This document shows, in pieces, positions 8,601 through 16,571 of a DNA stretch of 48,248 bases; positions within the stretch are counted from its first letter, which is position 1, and every line of letters starts with the position of its first letter. This stretch comes from Aureococcus anophagefferens. Lineage: Eukaryota > Sar > Pelagophyceae > Pelagomonadales > Pelagomonadaceae. The notes under the pieces are model-generated. The model saw only the letters and a program-made list of their open reading frames with translations, was not told the origin of the DNA and did not search any database. Position numbers and translations under genes: made by a program. The stretch lies in NCBI RefSeq assembly GCF_000186865.1, contig NW_008705563.1, forward strand, positions 2,150,674 to 2,198,921, given 5' to 3'.

Positions 8601-9474
8601 CGCCGACGTCCTCGGGCCCCTTCTCGAAGGCCGCGCTCTTGCCCCGGCCCGTCTTCACGAGCAGCGGCCGCCAGTCCCGGGGCATGGCGGCGCCGCCGCC
8701 CGACCGGCCCGACGTCCGCCGGCGATTCGCGTCGGCGGCCGCCGCGCCGGGGGGCGGGCCCAGGAGCCAGGCCTCGCCCTCCGGGTCGGGCCACGCGAGG
8801 GAGTCCCGCGTGCCGTCCTCGACGTAGCGCACGCGCAGCTCGCGGTCATCGCCGGAGTCGAAGCCGTAGAAGGCGCCGCAGGCGACCGCGGGCCCCTTCT
8901 CCGCCGCCGCGGTCCGCGCGGGCCCGTCCGCCCGCGCGTCGGCGTCGCCCTTGCCCGTCGCCGTCGCCTCGTACCAGACGTCGCCGTCCCAGAGCACGCG
9001 CACGGCGTCGCCGACGCGCGGCGGGAACAGATTCGGGTAGAACTCGCGGCCTAAACACGCCGACGGCGCGAACGCGGACATGGGGCCCTTCGCCATCGTC
9101 GCGCGGACCGACTTGACCATGGCCCCGAAGGACGGCGGCGCGCAGCGCCGCGCCTCGAGCTCGTCGAGCGCGCGCAGCAGGCCGTCGCGGTCGCCGGGGC
9201 TCGCGTCCTTCCAGTCCTGCTGGAGCCGCGCGCAGAGCGCGGCGTCTCCGGGCAGCGGGTCGACGCGCTCGCTCGGGTTCAGCGCGCGCGACGCGCCGCG
9301 GCCGTCGCCGTAGAGCAGGACCCGACGCCGCCCGTTGGCCGCCGGGGCCCGCGTGCGGCAGAGCCAGGCCGGGTGCGCCCGCCCGTCGCCGAGCACGGCG
9401 AGGCAGAGGCCCTCCCGTGGGTAGCCCTCGACGTCGCCCTCGTCCTCGAGCTCGTTGGTGGCGGCGGCGTCCAT
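5629..9474 (-). CDS. Large SET-domain protein with several Tudor-like modules
   Basis: About 1281 aa. The C-terminal half contains a SET methyltransferase domain of the algal type, in two pieces. The first piece (about residues 700-785) runs from ERGVVAASDIAQG to FINCARGP; the second (about 925-970) runs from ANCHFAEI to GEPLLVSYGKEFW. Between them sits an insert of about 140 residues containing a Tudor-like strand pattern (GQRVRRTVFG, GTVVAWL, LWRVRYDDD). Further Tudor-like modules occur near residues 155-240 (GDAVRVLWDGDVWYEA, LRVRYVEDG), 1085-1130 (GDRVEGYWRG, LSLAYDDGG) and 1145-1210. A long Pro/Ala/Arg-rich linker and a Lys-rich coil (about 630-665, TKKKKKLTAKQKREEEE) link the N- and C-terminal parts. 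A chromatin role (histone lysine methylation plus methyl-lysine reading) is inferred. ATG 9474 has a good context (GCCATGG); the frame is open to 9558. Confidence 0.75.
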   Translation of the reverse strand: MDAAATNELEDEGDVEGYPREGLCLAVLGDGRAHPAWLCRTRAPAANGRRRVLLYGDGRGASRALNPSERVDPLPGDAALCARLQQDWKDASPGDRDGLLRALDELEARRCAPPSFGAMVKSVRATMAKGPMSAFAPSACLGREFYPNLFPPRVGDAVRVLWDGDVWYEATATGKGDADARADGPARTAAAEKGPAVACGAFYGFDSGDDRELRVRYVEDGTRDSLAWPDPEGEAWLLGPPPGAAAADANRRRTSGRSGGGAAMPRDWRPLLVKTGRGKSAAFEKGPEDVGDHLGDAPRPPAKPRRAAPAPAREPAPSAATTLPPRPVETTRAWTEALAAVLDEAEAPPSPPASPRRRLRPPSPAPSSPRGADREPLRALAAARKRVARVGDALRNVAVPLAGLLDDFDDGGHGTPAKRKRDDGDEPPKDDAPPGDWPWAWDEAANARPVKALFALARALRPVADVIADLEARAKGAAPPPPERRHAVAAKVADHAVASFAGAATDADAPAAATLGDDGGRLQRAVDDVAKSWDKASADETFGPGAADADAARGSPCFALLPDTRVPEPHRSWLRRAQRAAAEHLDAKRRAADAASNASSPASDTSTKKKKKLTAKQKREEEERERKRAKQEERDAAFASRAPRPYRPPGAAARAALCGDRGVLLMETVAPPVCECLGGGVGGGALTPGSAVVTLDGADGDMLAGERGVVAASDIAQGAAAPYAGVVVTDAELGDLLRRAPRAAARWLMYRYEFAGASLSVLPYLGCGDLSPAPFINCARGPSAKEALVVGASRAGRARRAEPPRSPDARSPGKGSHRRPGERAHRWRSWGSDHIGQRVRRTVFGSDGASALGHADGTVVAWLDEHESDFVDGTGARAALWRVRYDDDGLLTGDHEDLELHELLASAKAPALEAAAAAEDAALARKANCHFAEITADDARPGLNVAASVVGVFVVATRNIAAGEPLLVSYGKEFWAGWAQRKARLDDLEAAADDLVDAARDALAAPDDARRAADDAARRSLGGTRPGDAWRSVVGVPFESARASRGAMRWRGVVVGLVVDAPDASDAERAGRFAAGDRVEGYWRGSAPPWPATVGAVGADGRLSLAYDDGGVEDDVPPGLCRAATRPPAWRATRRLAVGTWVRRIDPPKDDAPPEGPKKKKLKKPPKQEGVVAALRDDGAFDVLDDDGTLVEQCTARDWEPLLVLRYEEGHDQRVVSMAQLRHLKPQFLDARTLRRPRLDDGDGDLCPEPPVDLRRVLKDSGIKEPRENRRHREDAAASPL

Positions 9475-9776
9475 GGCCAAGTCGGCGCTTCCTGGAGTGC
9501 GGGTCTTGCGCGAGAAGACGCAAGTCGTCTGCGGATGGCGCACGGGCGTCTTGTGCATCCGCCGCGCGTTTGTATTGCGCGCCGGGCCGCCGAGGCAGTC
9601 CTCTCCGGCGAGTGGAGAGCTTTGGATTCGTGACTTTCACGTGAAGGGCAACTGAAGGCATGGTATTCAAGCGATGCGATTGGCCAATTGGGTAATCCCG
9701 CGGGCAGCCCCTGCGTCAGCTCTCCCAAAGCACTAGTCCCAAAGCACGCAGCACGTTCTTGCACGGTCCCGGAGCC
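9475..9776. promoter_or_regulatory. Divergent intergenic region
   Basis: About 300 nt separate the SET gene (minus) from the lipocalin-like gene (plus). It is less GC-rich than the coding DNA. It presumably holds both promoters and 5' UTRs. No specific motif was recognised. Confidence 0.35.
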
Positions 9777-10475
9777 ATGTTCGCCCGCGCCAGCCTCCTC
9801 CTCGGCCTCGCCGCCGCCGCCGACGTCTCCCTCCGCGGCTCCCTCGCGAGCGGCGACTGCAAGACCGTGTCGCCGCTCGCCGAGCTCAACATCACGGAGT
9901 ACCTGCGCGCGACCTGGTACTCGCAGCAGCAGCAACTCACGTCCTACCAGCCCGCGAGCGAGCTCTTCTGCGTCAGCGCGACCTACAACGACGAGCCGGA
10001 CCGCACGGTGCCCTTCTTCGACGGTTTCGTCGCGAGCACGTACAACTACGCGACGAAGCAGAACGTCTCGGGCGAGCCCGCGAACACGAAGGACGGCATG
10101 GTGCTCTGCGCGCGCCAGCAGGACCCGAAGGTCCAGGGCGGCCTCTCCGTCGCGCCGTGCTTCCTGCCCAACGTCTTCACGGGGCCCTACGACGTCGTCG
10201 GCGTCGGGGTCGCGGCCGACGGCGTCGAGTACGACTGGGTCATCGTCTCCGGCGGCCAGCCCAGCGAGAAGCAGGCCGACGGGCTGTGCACGACCAAAAC
10301 CGGAACGTACTTCGGCGGCCTCTGGCTCTTCACGAGAGAAACGGTGGCGAGCGACGCGACCGTCGCGGCGGCGCGGGCGAAGATGGCGGACCTGGGCATC
10401 TCGACGTCGCAGCTCGTCGACGTGCCCCAGGCCGGGTGCACCTACGACGGCGCGTTCATCAAGCCGAACGCCTAG
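9777..10475 (+). CDS. Secreted lipocalin-like protein
   Basis: 232 aa from ATG 9777. An N-terminal hydrophobic signal peptide (MFARASLLLGLAAAA) is followed by a lipocalin-like core. This starts with EYLRATWYSQQQQLTSYQP, which occupies the place of the family GxWY motif of strand A (here ATWY). A series of alternating beta-strand segments follows, with Cys residues spaced to make disulfides (ELFCVSATY, MVLCARQQ, APCFLPN, DGLCTTKTG, AGCTYDG). A DWVIVSGGQP strand precedes the C-terminal helix region (ATVAAARAKMADLGI). Lipocalins bind small hydrophobic ligands in a beta-barrel; in algae, relatives are found in the thylakoid lumen, apoplast or secretory system. The ligand here cannot be predicted. 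An in-frame ATG at 9759 would add six residues before the signal peptide. Moderate confidence in the family. Confidence 0.65.
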   Translation: MFARASLLLGLAAAADVSLRGSLASGDCKTVSPLAELNITEYLRATWYSQQQQLTSYQPASELFCVSATYNDEPDRTVPFFDGFVASTYNYATKQNVSGEPANTKDGMVLCARQQDPKVQGGLSVAPCFLPNVFTGPYDVVGVGVAADGVEYDWVIVSGGQPSEKQADGLCTTKTGTYFGGLWLFTRETVASDATVAAARAKMADLGISTSQLVDVPQAGCTYDGAFIKPNA

Positions 10476-10713
10476 GGTTGTCTTGCGTAACGATCTCGCG
10501 CTTTGAGTTTTGGGCGCCGCTTGAAGCTCTCCTTGAAGCTCTCGTTGAAGATTTGAGGCAAAACCTGAGGCAGTCGTCCGCGTCCCCGCCGACCGGCCTC
10601 GGAGACGCGCCGCCGATCGAGGACGTCTTCGAGGACCTGCGGGACGCCGCGTGCTCGAGGAGCTAACCACCCAGTCGCTCGCGCCGCCCTCCTCGCGGCC
10701 AGCGGCTCCCACC
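10476..10713. other. Short intergenic region with TTGAAG repeats
   Basis: About 240 nt between two plus-strand genes. Around 10518-10560 there are three tandem TTGAAG-containing copies (cttgaagctctc type). The last, gttgaagatttga, matches the sequence near the right end of introner 1. No TSD, TIR or core is present, so it is not called as an element. The remainder is probably 3' UTR, promoter and 5' UTR. Confidence 0.3.
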
Positions 10714-11478
10714 ATGGCGGAGAACGCCGCCGCCGCCGAGGCCGCGCCGAAGCCCGCGGTGCGCTACAAGACCGAGGACGACGTGAGGAAGCTGCTCGCC
10801 GGCGACAACTTCAAGAAGTTCTGCAAGAAGAAGTGCGGCGAGTGCCACGCGCCGGCCTTCAAGAAGTTCCTCAAGGTGTCGCCGCTCGTCGTCCGCGCGC
10901 AGGTCGGGAGCTTCTGGTGCGCGTCGTGCGGGCGGCTCCTCTGCGACGCGCACCGGAACCAGCACACGTGCGAGGTCGAGGACGCGGAGCTCGAGCGGCG
11001 GCGGCGCATGAACGTCGACGACATCCGCGCGGACATCAAGCGCCGGGAGGACGAGAAGGCGGAGGCCGACGCCAAGGCCGCGGCCGTGAAACGCGCCGCG
11101 GACGAGAAGAAGTTCGCCATCGTGAGCGCCTGGAAGCAGCGGCGGAAGCACGTTGCGGGCGTGTCGACGTCCATCGCGAACATGTGCCAGCGCTGGGCCG
11201 TGCAGGCGGACCCGGGCCGCGCGCAGGACGAGCTCCTGGAGCTCTACACGTCGTGCAACCGGATCAACCTGCGGCTCTGGAACGAGGTCCAGGAGCCGAC
11301 GATCCAGCTGGACATCGACCACGAGGCCTGGGACAAGCTCTGCCGCAACTACGACCGCGCGAAGGAGCTCACGGGTTTGGTCATCGTCGTCGAGGGCACG
11401 CCGCTCGACATGCACCTGCCCTGGCTCCCGCGGCCGCCGCCGGAGGCGGAGGGGGGCGCGCCGGACCTAGACGCGTAG
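10714..11478 (+). CDS. AN1-like zinc-finger protein
   Basis: 254 aa. Residues about 24-75 carry a Cys/His cluster: CKKKCGECH, about 25 residues later CASCGRLLCDAHRNQHTC. This fits an AN1-type finger (C-x2-C, spacer, C-x2-C-x4-C-x2-H-x4-H-x-C). A long charged helix follows (about 85-150, many Glu/Arg/Lys, likely coiled coil), then a conserved-looking C-terminal region (NRINLRLWNEVQEPTIQLDI). AN1 proteins are commonly linked to ubiquitin and protein quality control, but the substrate or partner here is unknown. ATG 10714 was chosen for its strong context (CACCATGG); the frame extends upstream to 10651. The stop lies 13 nt from that of the convergent gene at 11492. Confidence 0.65.
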   Translation: MAENAAAAEAAPKPAVRYKTEDDVRKLLAGDNFKKFCKKKCGECHAPAFKKFLKVSPLVVRAQVGSFWCASCGRLLCDAHRNQHTCEVEDAELERRRRMNVDDIRADIKRREDEKAEADAKAAAVKRAADEKKFAIVSAWKQRRKHVAGVSTSIANMCQRWAVQADPGRAQDELLELYTSCNRINLRLWNEVQEPTIQLDIDHEAWDKLCRNYDRAKELTGLVIVVEGTPLDMHLPWLPRPPPEAEGGAPDLDA

Positions 11479-11491
11479 GAGGATGCTGCTT

Positions 11492-12424
11492 TCAGCCGCC
11501 GCCGGGGCCGCGGGGCGCGCGCGCGCGGAGGAGGTCGTGGTCCTGGGGCGACTCCTCGAGGTGGAGGTCGACGCCGAAGTCGTCGGCGACGCTCACGAGC
11601 GCGGCGGAGAAGCAGACCGCGAAGGACTCCTCGGCGTCGCGGCCGAGGGCGCGCTGGAGCCGTTGCCAGGCCGGCGGCGGCGCCGTCGCGCGCCGCGGCG
11701 CGGCGCCGCCGTCGTCGGCGGCGACGCGGCACGCGCCGATTTCCGCGGCCGCCGCGCGCGTCGCGTCGTCGACGCGGAAGAGCGGCAGCTCCCTGGACGC
11801 GTCGGTCCAGGCGTCGACGTCGTGGGTCACCGTCGCCGAGACGGACCCCCAGGGCGGGAAGACGAGGGCCTCGTCCGCGACGCCGATCGCGCTGCCCTCG
11901 ACGCGAAAGACGAGCTGGGGCGCCGCCTCGAAGCTCCAGGAGAGGAAGAGCACGGTGACGCGCGCGCGCTCGCCGGCGGAGACGCCGGCCTGGGAAAAGT
12001 GGCGCGCGACGCGCACGCGCGCCGCGCCGAGGCCGCCGAGGCCGACGGCGTCCAGGGCCGCGGCGAACGCGCGCGCGACCTCGGCGCCGTCGACGGCGCG
12101 GCAGTCCGTCGTCGTCGTCTTCACGTCGAGGTGCCGCGCGATGACGTCCGTGCGCCGCGTGAGCGGGAACTTGGGCGCGTCGTCCGCCGGCCGGGGCCGC
12201 TCGCGCACGTACCGCGCGCCGCGCCGCGCGTCGCCGCCGCCGCGCGCGGCGCGCTCCGCCGCGCGCGGGGGGGCGCGCACGCGCTCCGCGCGCCGGCCGA
12301 GGGGCACGGCGAGCCACTTGGTTTCGACGGCCGTCGCCGCGGCGCTGAGGCCCGCGAGGCCCATGCGTGCGTCGAGGATGCGGCCCCAGCCGCTGTCCGG
12401 AGGGCTGCTCGCCGGGCGCAGCAT
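11492..12424 (-). CDS. Hypothetical protein
   Basis: About 310 aa from the ATG at 12424; the same frame is open to an ATG at 12595 but the added residues look like 5' UTR. I do not recognise the family. The N-terminal third is Arg/Ala/Pro-rich and probably disordered. Residues about 85-270 look globular, with alternating hydrophobic strands (ARVTVLFLSWSFEAAPQLVF, VFPPWGSVSATVTHDV), suggesting a beta-rich domain. A short segment FAVCFSAALVSVADDFGVDL near the C terminus is also hydrophobic. No catalytic motif or membrane anchor is evident. Support comes from composition and from the tight convergent arrangement with the AN1-like gene. Alternative overlapping frames on both strands were rejected because they are almost pure Arg/Ala/Gly/Pro. 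Confidence 0.5.
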   Translation of the reverse strand: MLRPASSPPDSGWGRILDARMGLAGLSAAATAVETKWLAVPLGRRAERVRAPPRAAERAARGGGDARRGARYVRERPRPADDAPKFPLTRRTDVIARHLDVKTTTTDCRAVDGAEVARAFAAALDAVGLGGLGAARVRVARHFSQAGVSAGERARVTVLFLSWSFEAAPQLVFRVEGSAIGVADEALVFPPWGSVSATVTHDVDAWTDASRELPLFRVDDATRAAAAEIGACRVAADDGGAAPRRATAPPPAWQRLQRALGRDAEESFAVCFSAALVSVADDFGVDLHLEESPQDHDLLRARAPRGPGGG

Positions 12425-12844
12425 CGCGGCGTCGGTGGGCGGCGCGGGGGTCCGGGCGGCGGTCCTGGCGGTGTCTGTGTGCGCCGCGGGCAGAGGGGGT
12501 GTGCGCTGCGGCGCGGCTGTCGTGCCTTCGATCGATCGAGGGCAGCCCGAGTTTGTGGGATTCTTCAATGTTGCCGCAAACCGAGTGCACTTCATCGACG
12601 AGAGGTCCCAGGGGCCGCGGCGTCCGCGACTCCGCGCGCGAGCTCCGCAACCTCGAGTGTCGCGGCGCTCGCACGCGAGCCTCCGGTCACTGAGCCGGAG
12701 GCGCGGCGTCGGCGCGGCCGCGCCGTCTGAACAGCTCGACGCGGCGCTCGTAGTACCGGGAGACCGCGTTAGGGAGCGCCGGCGCGGCGGCGGGGGCGGG
12801 GACTTGTGCCGCGCGGGCTCCGAGGGAGGTCGCGAAAAGGCGGC

Positions 12845-13543
12845 CTAGATGTCCTTGGACCACTGGTGCTGGTCGATCTCCTCGTCGATCTCCTTCTCGA
12901 TGTCCGGGTAGGCGGCGTAGACGTCCTCGACGGTCGTCGTCGGGCCGACCTTCTTGGCGATCATCGTGTTCATCTGGGCCGTCAGCTCGGAGATGCGCGT
13001 CTTCGACTCGGCGATCTTCTCCGTCGCCTCGGCGAACATGGCGTCGTAGTCGGCCTTGGCGTCGTCGAGCTCCGTGAACGCCGGGTACGACACGGCCTTG
13101 TACTCCTTCTCGAAGAGCGCCAGGAGGCTGTCGTCGACCTTGCCCTTGTACGCCGCGAAGTCGATGGGCGCCGGCGCCGCCGAGTACTTGGCCGCCAGGA
13201 GCGACGCCTCGCCTGCGGGGCGGTTCGCTCGACGGCGAGCGACGCGCGCGCGCGGCCCGGCGGGGGGGGCGGGGGAGCCCGGCGCGGCGCGGGGCGCGGC
13301 GCGGGCGGCGAGCCGCGGCTCCCGCCGCGCGTCGCGCGCCGCGCCGGGCGGGGAGCGGGGGACGCGCGGCGTCGATCACCGTTTTCCCCCCGTCTCGAGA
13401 CGCGACGCACCGAGGGCCATCTTGAGCCGGTTCAGCTCCTGCTTCGCCTCATCCGTCGTCACCTTCGACTCGAGGGCCGCCACCGACACCCATCGCTGGG
13501 TCCGGGCCGCCCGCGCGACAGCGCGTGTCGATCGTGCAAGCAT
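12845..13543 (-). CDS. ATP5PD: Mitochondrial ATP synthase subunit d (2 exons)
   Basis: Exons 13543-13411 and 13212-12845 join to 166 aa, the usual length for F1Fo ATP synthase subunit d, a component of the peripheral stalk in the mitochondrial inner membrane. The N terminus MLARSTRAVARAARTQRW is an Arg-rich mitochondrial presequence. The core matches the family: IDFAAYKGKVDDSLLALFEK, YKAVSYPAFTELDDAK, EATEKIAESKTRISELT and the C-terminal TTTVEDVYAAYPDIEKEIDE. Joining the exons gives MALG-EASLLAAKYS across a phase-1 junction. The gene is divergent from D-glycerate 3-kinase; the two share an upstream region of about 380 nt. Confidence 0.85.
13213..13410 (-). other. Conventional intron in ATP synthase subunit d
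   Basis: 198 nt with a strong 5' splice site GTGCGT and 3' splice site CCCCGCAG, extremely GC-rich throughout. There is no 8-bp duplication at its ends and no introner core, so it is an ordinary GT-AG intron as far as can be seen. Confidence 0.7.
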
Positions 13544-13927
13544 CGCGTCGGTCGACTGGCGCTCGCCGCCACTGGATCGCCGCCGGGGCTCCCGAATAGG
13601 CCTCCGAATGGTTGATCTCACCTGGGCCGTCGTAGCAGACGACGTCGACGCACCGCAACCGACCGGCAGCCTCCTGAGTCAGAGTTCTTCGCTGGCCGAC
13701 ATACACCACCCAACGTCTGACCCTCTCTGGGTATGTCCGACCGATAGAGTAGCAGCAATTGAATACAACATACCTCGGGCGAGTGTGATGCCCAGGTGTT
13801 CGAGTGTGATGCCCAGGTGTTCGAGAGCGATGCTCGGTGGTGCGTTGCTCGGGTGTATGATCCCGTGTGATCGCGGCTTCAACGTGCATTCAGCATGCCG
13901 TAAAATTGCCTCAGATCGATGTGAGTT
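13544..13927. promoter_or_regulatory. Divergent promoter region between ATP synthase d and glycerate kinase
   Basis: About 384 nt of visibly lower GC sequence between two divergent organelle-protein genes. It contains a 21-bp tandem repeat (see 13780-13842). No coding potential was accepted here. Confidence 0.45.
13780..13842 (+). repeat. 21-bp tandem repeat
   Basis: Two exact copies of a 21-bp unit starting CGAGTGTGATGCCCAGG at 13780-13800 and 13801-13821. A degenerate third copy follows at 13822-13842. The array lies about 90-150 nt upstream of the glycerate kinase start. Confidence 0.8.
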
Positions 13928-14959
13928 ATGCTCTGGACTCGAGCAATCGCAAAGACGCTCCTCTTGCGGCCGCGAGGCCTCATGGCCCGCTTCGCGTCGA
14001 CGCCGTACCTCGACCGCGCGTCCCAGGGCCCCATCTGGCCCCTGCTCTCGACGAGCGACAAGCCCAGCGAGGCCGAGCTCGCGGACGACGCCGCGGCGGT
14101 CTGCGCGTGGCTCGGCGAGGCGCGCGCGCGGCCCGACGAGCTCTCCGCGCCGCTCGCGGCCCGCGTCTTCGACCTCTACCTGCCCGTCTTCTACTGGTGC
14201 CGCGGCGTCGTCGCGGGCGGCGCCGCAGGGACGCCGGCCGTCGTCTTCGTCTCCGCTCCGCAGGGCTGCGGCAAGACGACGCTCTGCGACGCGCTCGTCG
14301 AGCTCTTCCGGACCAAGGGCAAGGCCGGCGCGGCCCTGTCCTACGACGACTTCTACCTCACGCACGCGGAACAGCGAAGCGTCGCCGCCGGGGGCGACCG
14401 GCTCCTGGAATTTCGCGGCTCGGCGGGAACGCACGACGTGGCCCTGGGCGTGGAGACGTTGCGGGCCCTCAAGGCCACGGGTCAGGCCGACGCGCCGCGC
14501 TACGACAAGAAGGCCTTCGGCGGGCGCGGCGACCGCGCGGGCCTTTATCCCGCGGCCGCGCGCGACTTTTTGCTCGTCGAGGGCTGGATGGCGGGGTTCA
14601 AGCCCGTCGGCGCGGCCGCGGCGGCGGCCGCGGACCCGGACCTGCCCCCCGTCGACGCGGCCCTCGACGCCTACGGCGCCTGGGACGCCCTCGCGGACGC
14701 GTGGCTCGTGCTCGGCGTCGCGGACGCCGACGTCGTCTTCCGGTGGCGCCTCGAGGCGGAGCGACGCGCGGGCGGCGGCCTCGACGACGCCGCCGTCGCG
14801 GACTTCGTGGGCCGCTTCCTCCCGAGCTACCGGGCCTACTGCCCGGCGCTCTACGCGTCGGCCGCGGCGCGCGGCGTCGACGGCCGGCCCACGCTCCGCG
14901 TCGACGTCGACGCGGCCCGCGCGCCCGCGTCCGCCGCGCGCGGCGGGCCCGCGGCGTAA
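13928..14959 (+). CDS. GLYK: D-glycerate 3-kinase
   Basis: 343 aa. It catalyses ATP-dependent phosphorylation of D-glycerate to 3-phosphoglycerate, the last step of photorespiration. Family motifs are all present: P-loop SAPQGCGKTTL (about residue 112), YDDFYLTHAEQ, LLEFRGSAGTHDVALG, PRYDKKAFGGRGDRAG, LLVEGWMAGF, VFRWRLEAE and the C-terminal FLPSYRAYCPALY. Residues 1-25 (MLWTRAIAKTLLLRPRG) are Arg/Leu-rich without acidic residues, consistent with an organelle presequence, probably mitochondrial rather than the ASAFAP-type plastid one. Length matches the eukaryotic enzyme. It is convergent with the CCCH protein (33 nt between stops). Confidence 0.9.
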   Translation: MLWTRAIAKTLLLRPRGLMARFASTPYLDRASQGPIWPLLSTSDKPSEAELADDAAAVCAWLGEARARPDELSAPLAARVFDLYLPVFYWCRGVVAGGAAGTPAVVFVSAPQGCGKTTLCDALVELFRTKGKAGAALSYDDFYLTHAEQRSVAAGGDRLLEFRGSAGTHDVALGVETLRALKATGQADAPRYDKKAFGGRGDRAGLYPAAARDFLLVEGWMAGFKPVGAAAAAAADPDLPPVDAALDAYGAWDALADAWLVLGVADADVVFRWRLEAERRAGGGLDDAAVADFVGRFLPSYRAYCPALYASAAARGVDGRPTLRVDVDAARAPASAARGGPAA

Positions 14960-14992
14960 GAAGAACGGCGTCGTGTCAATCGCGAAAGGACC

Positions 14993-16453
14993 TTAGTCGC
15001 GCCGCCGGCGGTCGCCCCGCCGCCCCCGGGACCGGGACCGGGACCGCTTCCGCCGCTTCCGGTCCCGGGACCGGGACCGGCGGCGGCGCTTCGGCGGCGA
15101 CCGCGCCCGGAGCGCGTGGGCCGGGTCGAGGGCCGCGGCGGCCCAGGCGAGGCCCTCGCCCGCGAGGGGCTTCGCGGCCTCCGCGGGCTCCGCGGGCGCG
15201 TCCGGCGGCGGCCGCTCGACGAAGCGGCGGCTCGGGACGAACTGCGTCGCCGGGTCGTAGCGGTAGCTCGGCGCCGCCACGGGCCGGCTCAGGTCCACGG
15301 CGTCGGGCCGCTTGACGCGCGGCGGCGGCGGCCGGTGGGGGAGCGACTCCGGGTCGTACTCGTCGTCGCTCTCGCGGCCGGGCCGCTCGGGCAGCGGCGC
15401 GCCGTCGCGCTGGGGGACGGCCTCGGGCTCCGGGTCGTACTCGTCGTCGCTCTCCGTCGGCGCGCGGCGCGGCGGCGCCGCCGCGGGCGCCCCGACCGCG
15501 TCCGCGAGCAGGTCCGCGGCCGCGTCGCCGGAGCCGGCGCCGTGCGGCGGCGCCGCGGCCGGCGGCGCCGCGGCCGGCGGCGCCGCGGCGGCGGGCAGCC
15601 CCGCGCGCGGGTCCCGGGGGACGTCGTGGGCGAAGGGGCACGCGGCGCCCTTGTCGCACCTGCCCTCGCGCTGCATGCGGAAGCAGGGCCGCCGCGGCTT
15701 CGCGGGCAGGCCCTCGTGCCCCGTGTGCGCGTAGACGCACGCGTCGCCCTTGAGGCACCGGCCGTGGCGCAACAGATCGAAGCAGGGCTTCTTGTCCTCG
15801 TCCTTGAGCATCGCCGGGTCCTCGTGCGAGTAGGGGCAGTGGTCGCCGCGGTCGCACTTGCCCTTGCGCACAAAGTCGAAGCAGGGCTTCCGCCGCGCGG
15901 GCCGGCCGCGGGCCAGCTCCTCGCGCGTGAGGGTCCGCGGCTCGACGTAGTTGGCCACGGCCATGGCCGCGGGCGTGAACCGGTGGTCGTACTTGCAGCG
16001 CTCGCCCTTGCGGCAGTTGCCGCGGTTGTAGGGCACGCAGACGCCGTCGACGTTCTGGCGGTAGAGCGGGTTCTGGTCCGCCGGCGCGTTGGTCCACGTC
16101 TCGTTGAGGCGGCTCCCGCTCTCGAGGTGGCCCATGACGGCCTTCCACGCGTCGTACGCCGGGTCGCTCGGCGCCGGCGCCGCGGGGCCGCCCGCGGGCG
16201 CGCACTGGCAGGGGCACTCGTAGCACGTCGCGCAGGGCAGCTCGTCCTTGGGCGGCGCCGCGAACTGGGGCGCGGCCACGGGCGGCGGCGGCGGGTGCAC
16301 GGGGATGGACCCGGGCGGCGGCGTCCACGACGTCTCGTGGGTCTGCGTGTTCACGAAATAGAAGACGCCCGTCGCCGGGTCCGGCGTCGCGATCCACGGC
16401 GGCGGCAGCGTCGGGAGCTGCGGCGGCGCGGGCGCGCCGTAGCCCATCATCAT
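14993..16453 (-). CDS. WW-domain / CCCH zinc-finger / RS-rich RNA-binding protein
   Basis: 486 aa. A WW domain lies at about residues 15-45 (PPWIATPDPATGVFYFVN, ETSWTPP), then a Pro-rich linker with a small Cys cluster (CATCYECPCQC). Four CCCH fingers follow: one C-x7-C-x5-C-x3-H (CVPYNRGNCRKGERCKYDH) and three C-x8-C-x5-C-x3-H (for example CFDFVRKGKCDRGDHCPYSH). Two SDDEYDPE acidic repeats come next. The C terminus is Arg/Ser-rich (RRRRSRSRDRKRRKRSRSR), as in splicing regulators. A nuclear role in mRNA processing is inferred. Three consecutive ATGs open the frame at 16453. The frame continues open upstream to 17179, but that would run through the divergent gene at 16572 and is not credited. 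Confidence 0.8.
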   Translation of the reverse strand: MMMGYGAPAPPQLPTLPPPWIATPDPATGVFYFVNTQTHETSWTPPPGSIPVHPPPPPVAAPQFAAPPKDELPCATCYECPCQCAPAGGPAAPAPSDPAYDAWKAVMGHLESGSRLNETWTNAPADQNPLYRQNVDGVCVPYNRGNCRKGERCKYDHRFTPAAMAVANYVEPRTLTREELARGRPARRKPCFDFVRKGKCDRGDHCPYSHEDPAMLKDEDKKPCFDLLRHGRCLKGDACVYAHTGHEGLPAKPRRPCFRMQREGRCDKGAACPFAHDVPRDPRAGLPAAAAPPAAAPPAAAPPHGAGSGDAAADLLADAVGAPAAAPPRRAPTESDDEYDPEPEAVPQRDGAPLPERPGRESDDEYDPESLPHRPPPPRVKRPDAVDLSRPVAAPSYRYDPATQFVPSRRFVERPPPDAPAEPAEAAKPLAGEGLAWAAAALDPAHALRARSPPKRRRRSRSRDRKRRKRSRSRSRGRRGDRRRRD

Positions 16454-16571
16454 GCCGTCCTGCGCCGCCGCGCGCGGGCTGCGACGGCGGCGTTCGACAG
16501 AGAGCGCCACACCCTGCGGCGACGGGGCTGCATCCCGAACCTTGCCCCTCGATGTTGCCCTCCTTGTGGCA
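16454..16571. promoter_or_regulatory. Short bidirectional promoter region
   Basis: Only 118 nt separate the start codons of the divergent CCCH gene and the small secreted unknown. No specific element was recognised. Confidence 0.35.

Noticed and set aside
10518..10560. TTGAAG-rich stretch resembling the right end of introner 1
   Set aside because: Only about 13 bases match, and there is no core, inverted repeat or duplication.
11349..12674. Alternative minus-strand frame of 441 codons overlapping the unknown gene at 11492-12424
   Set aside because: Arg/Pro/Ala-only composition, and it overlaps the 3' end of the AN1-like gene.
13213..13410. ATP synthase d intron as a possible introner
   Set aside because: No shared core and no duplication (GTGCGTCG against GCGAGGCG).
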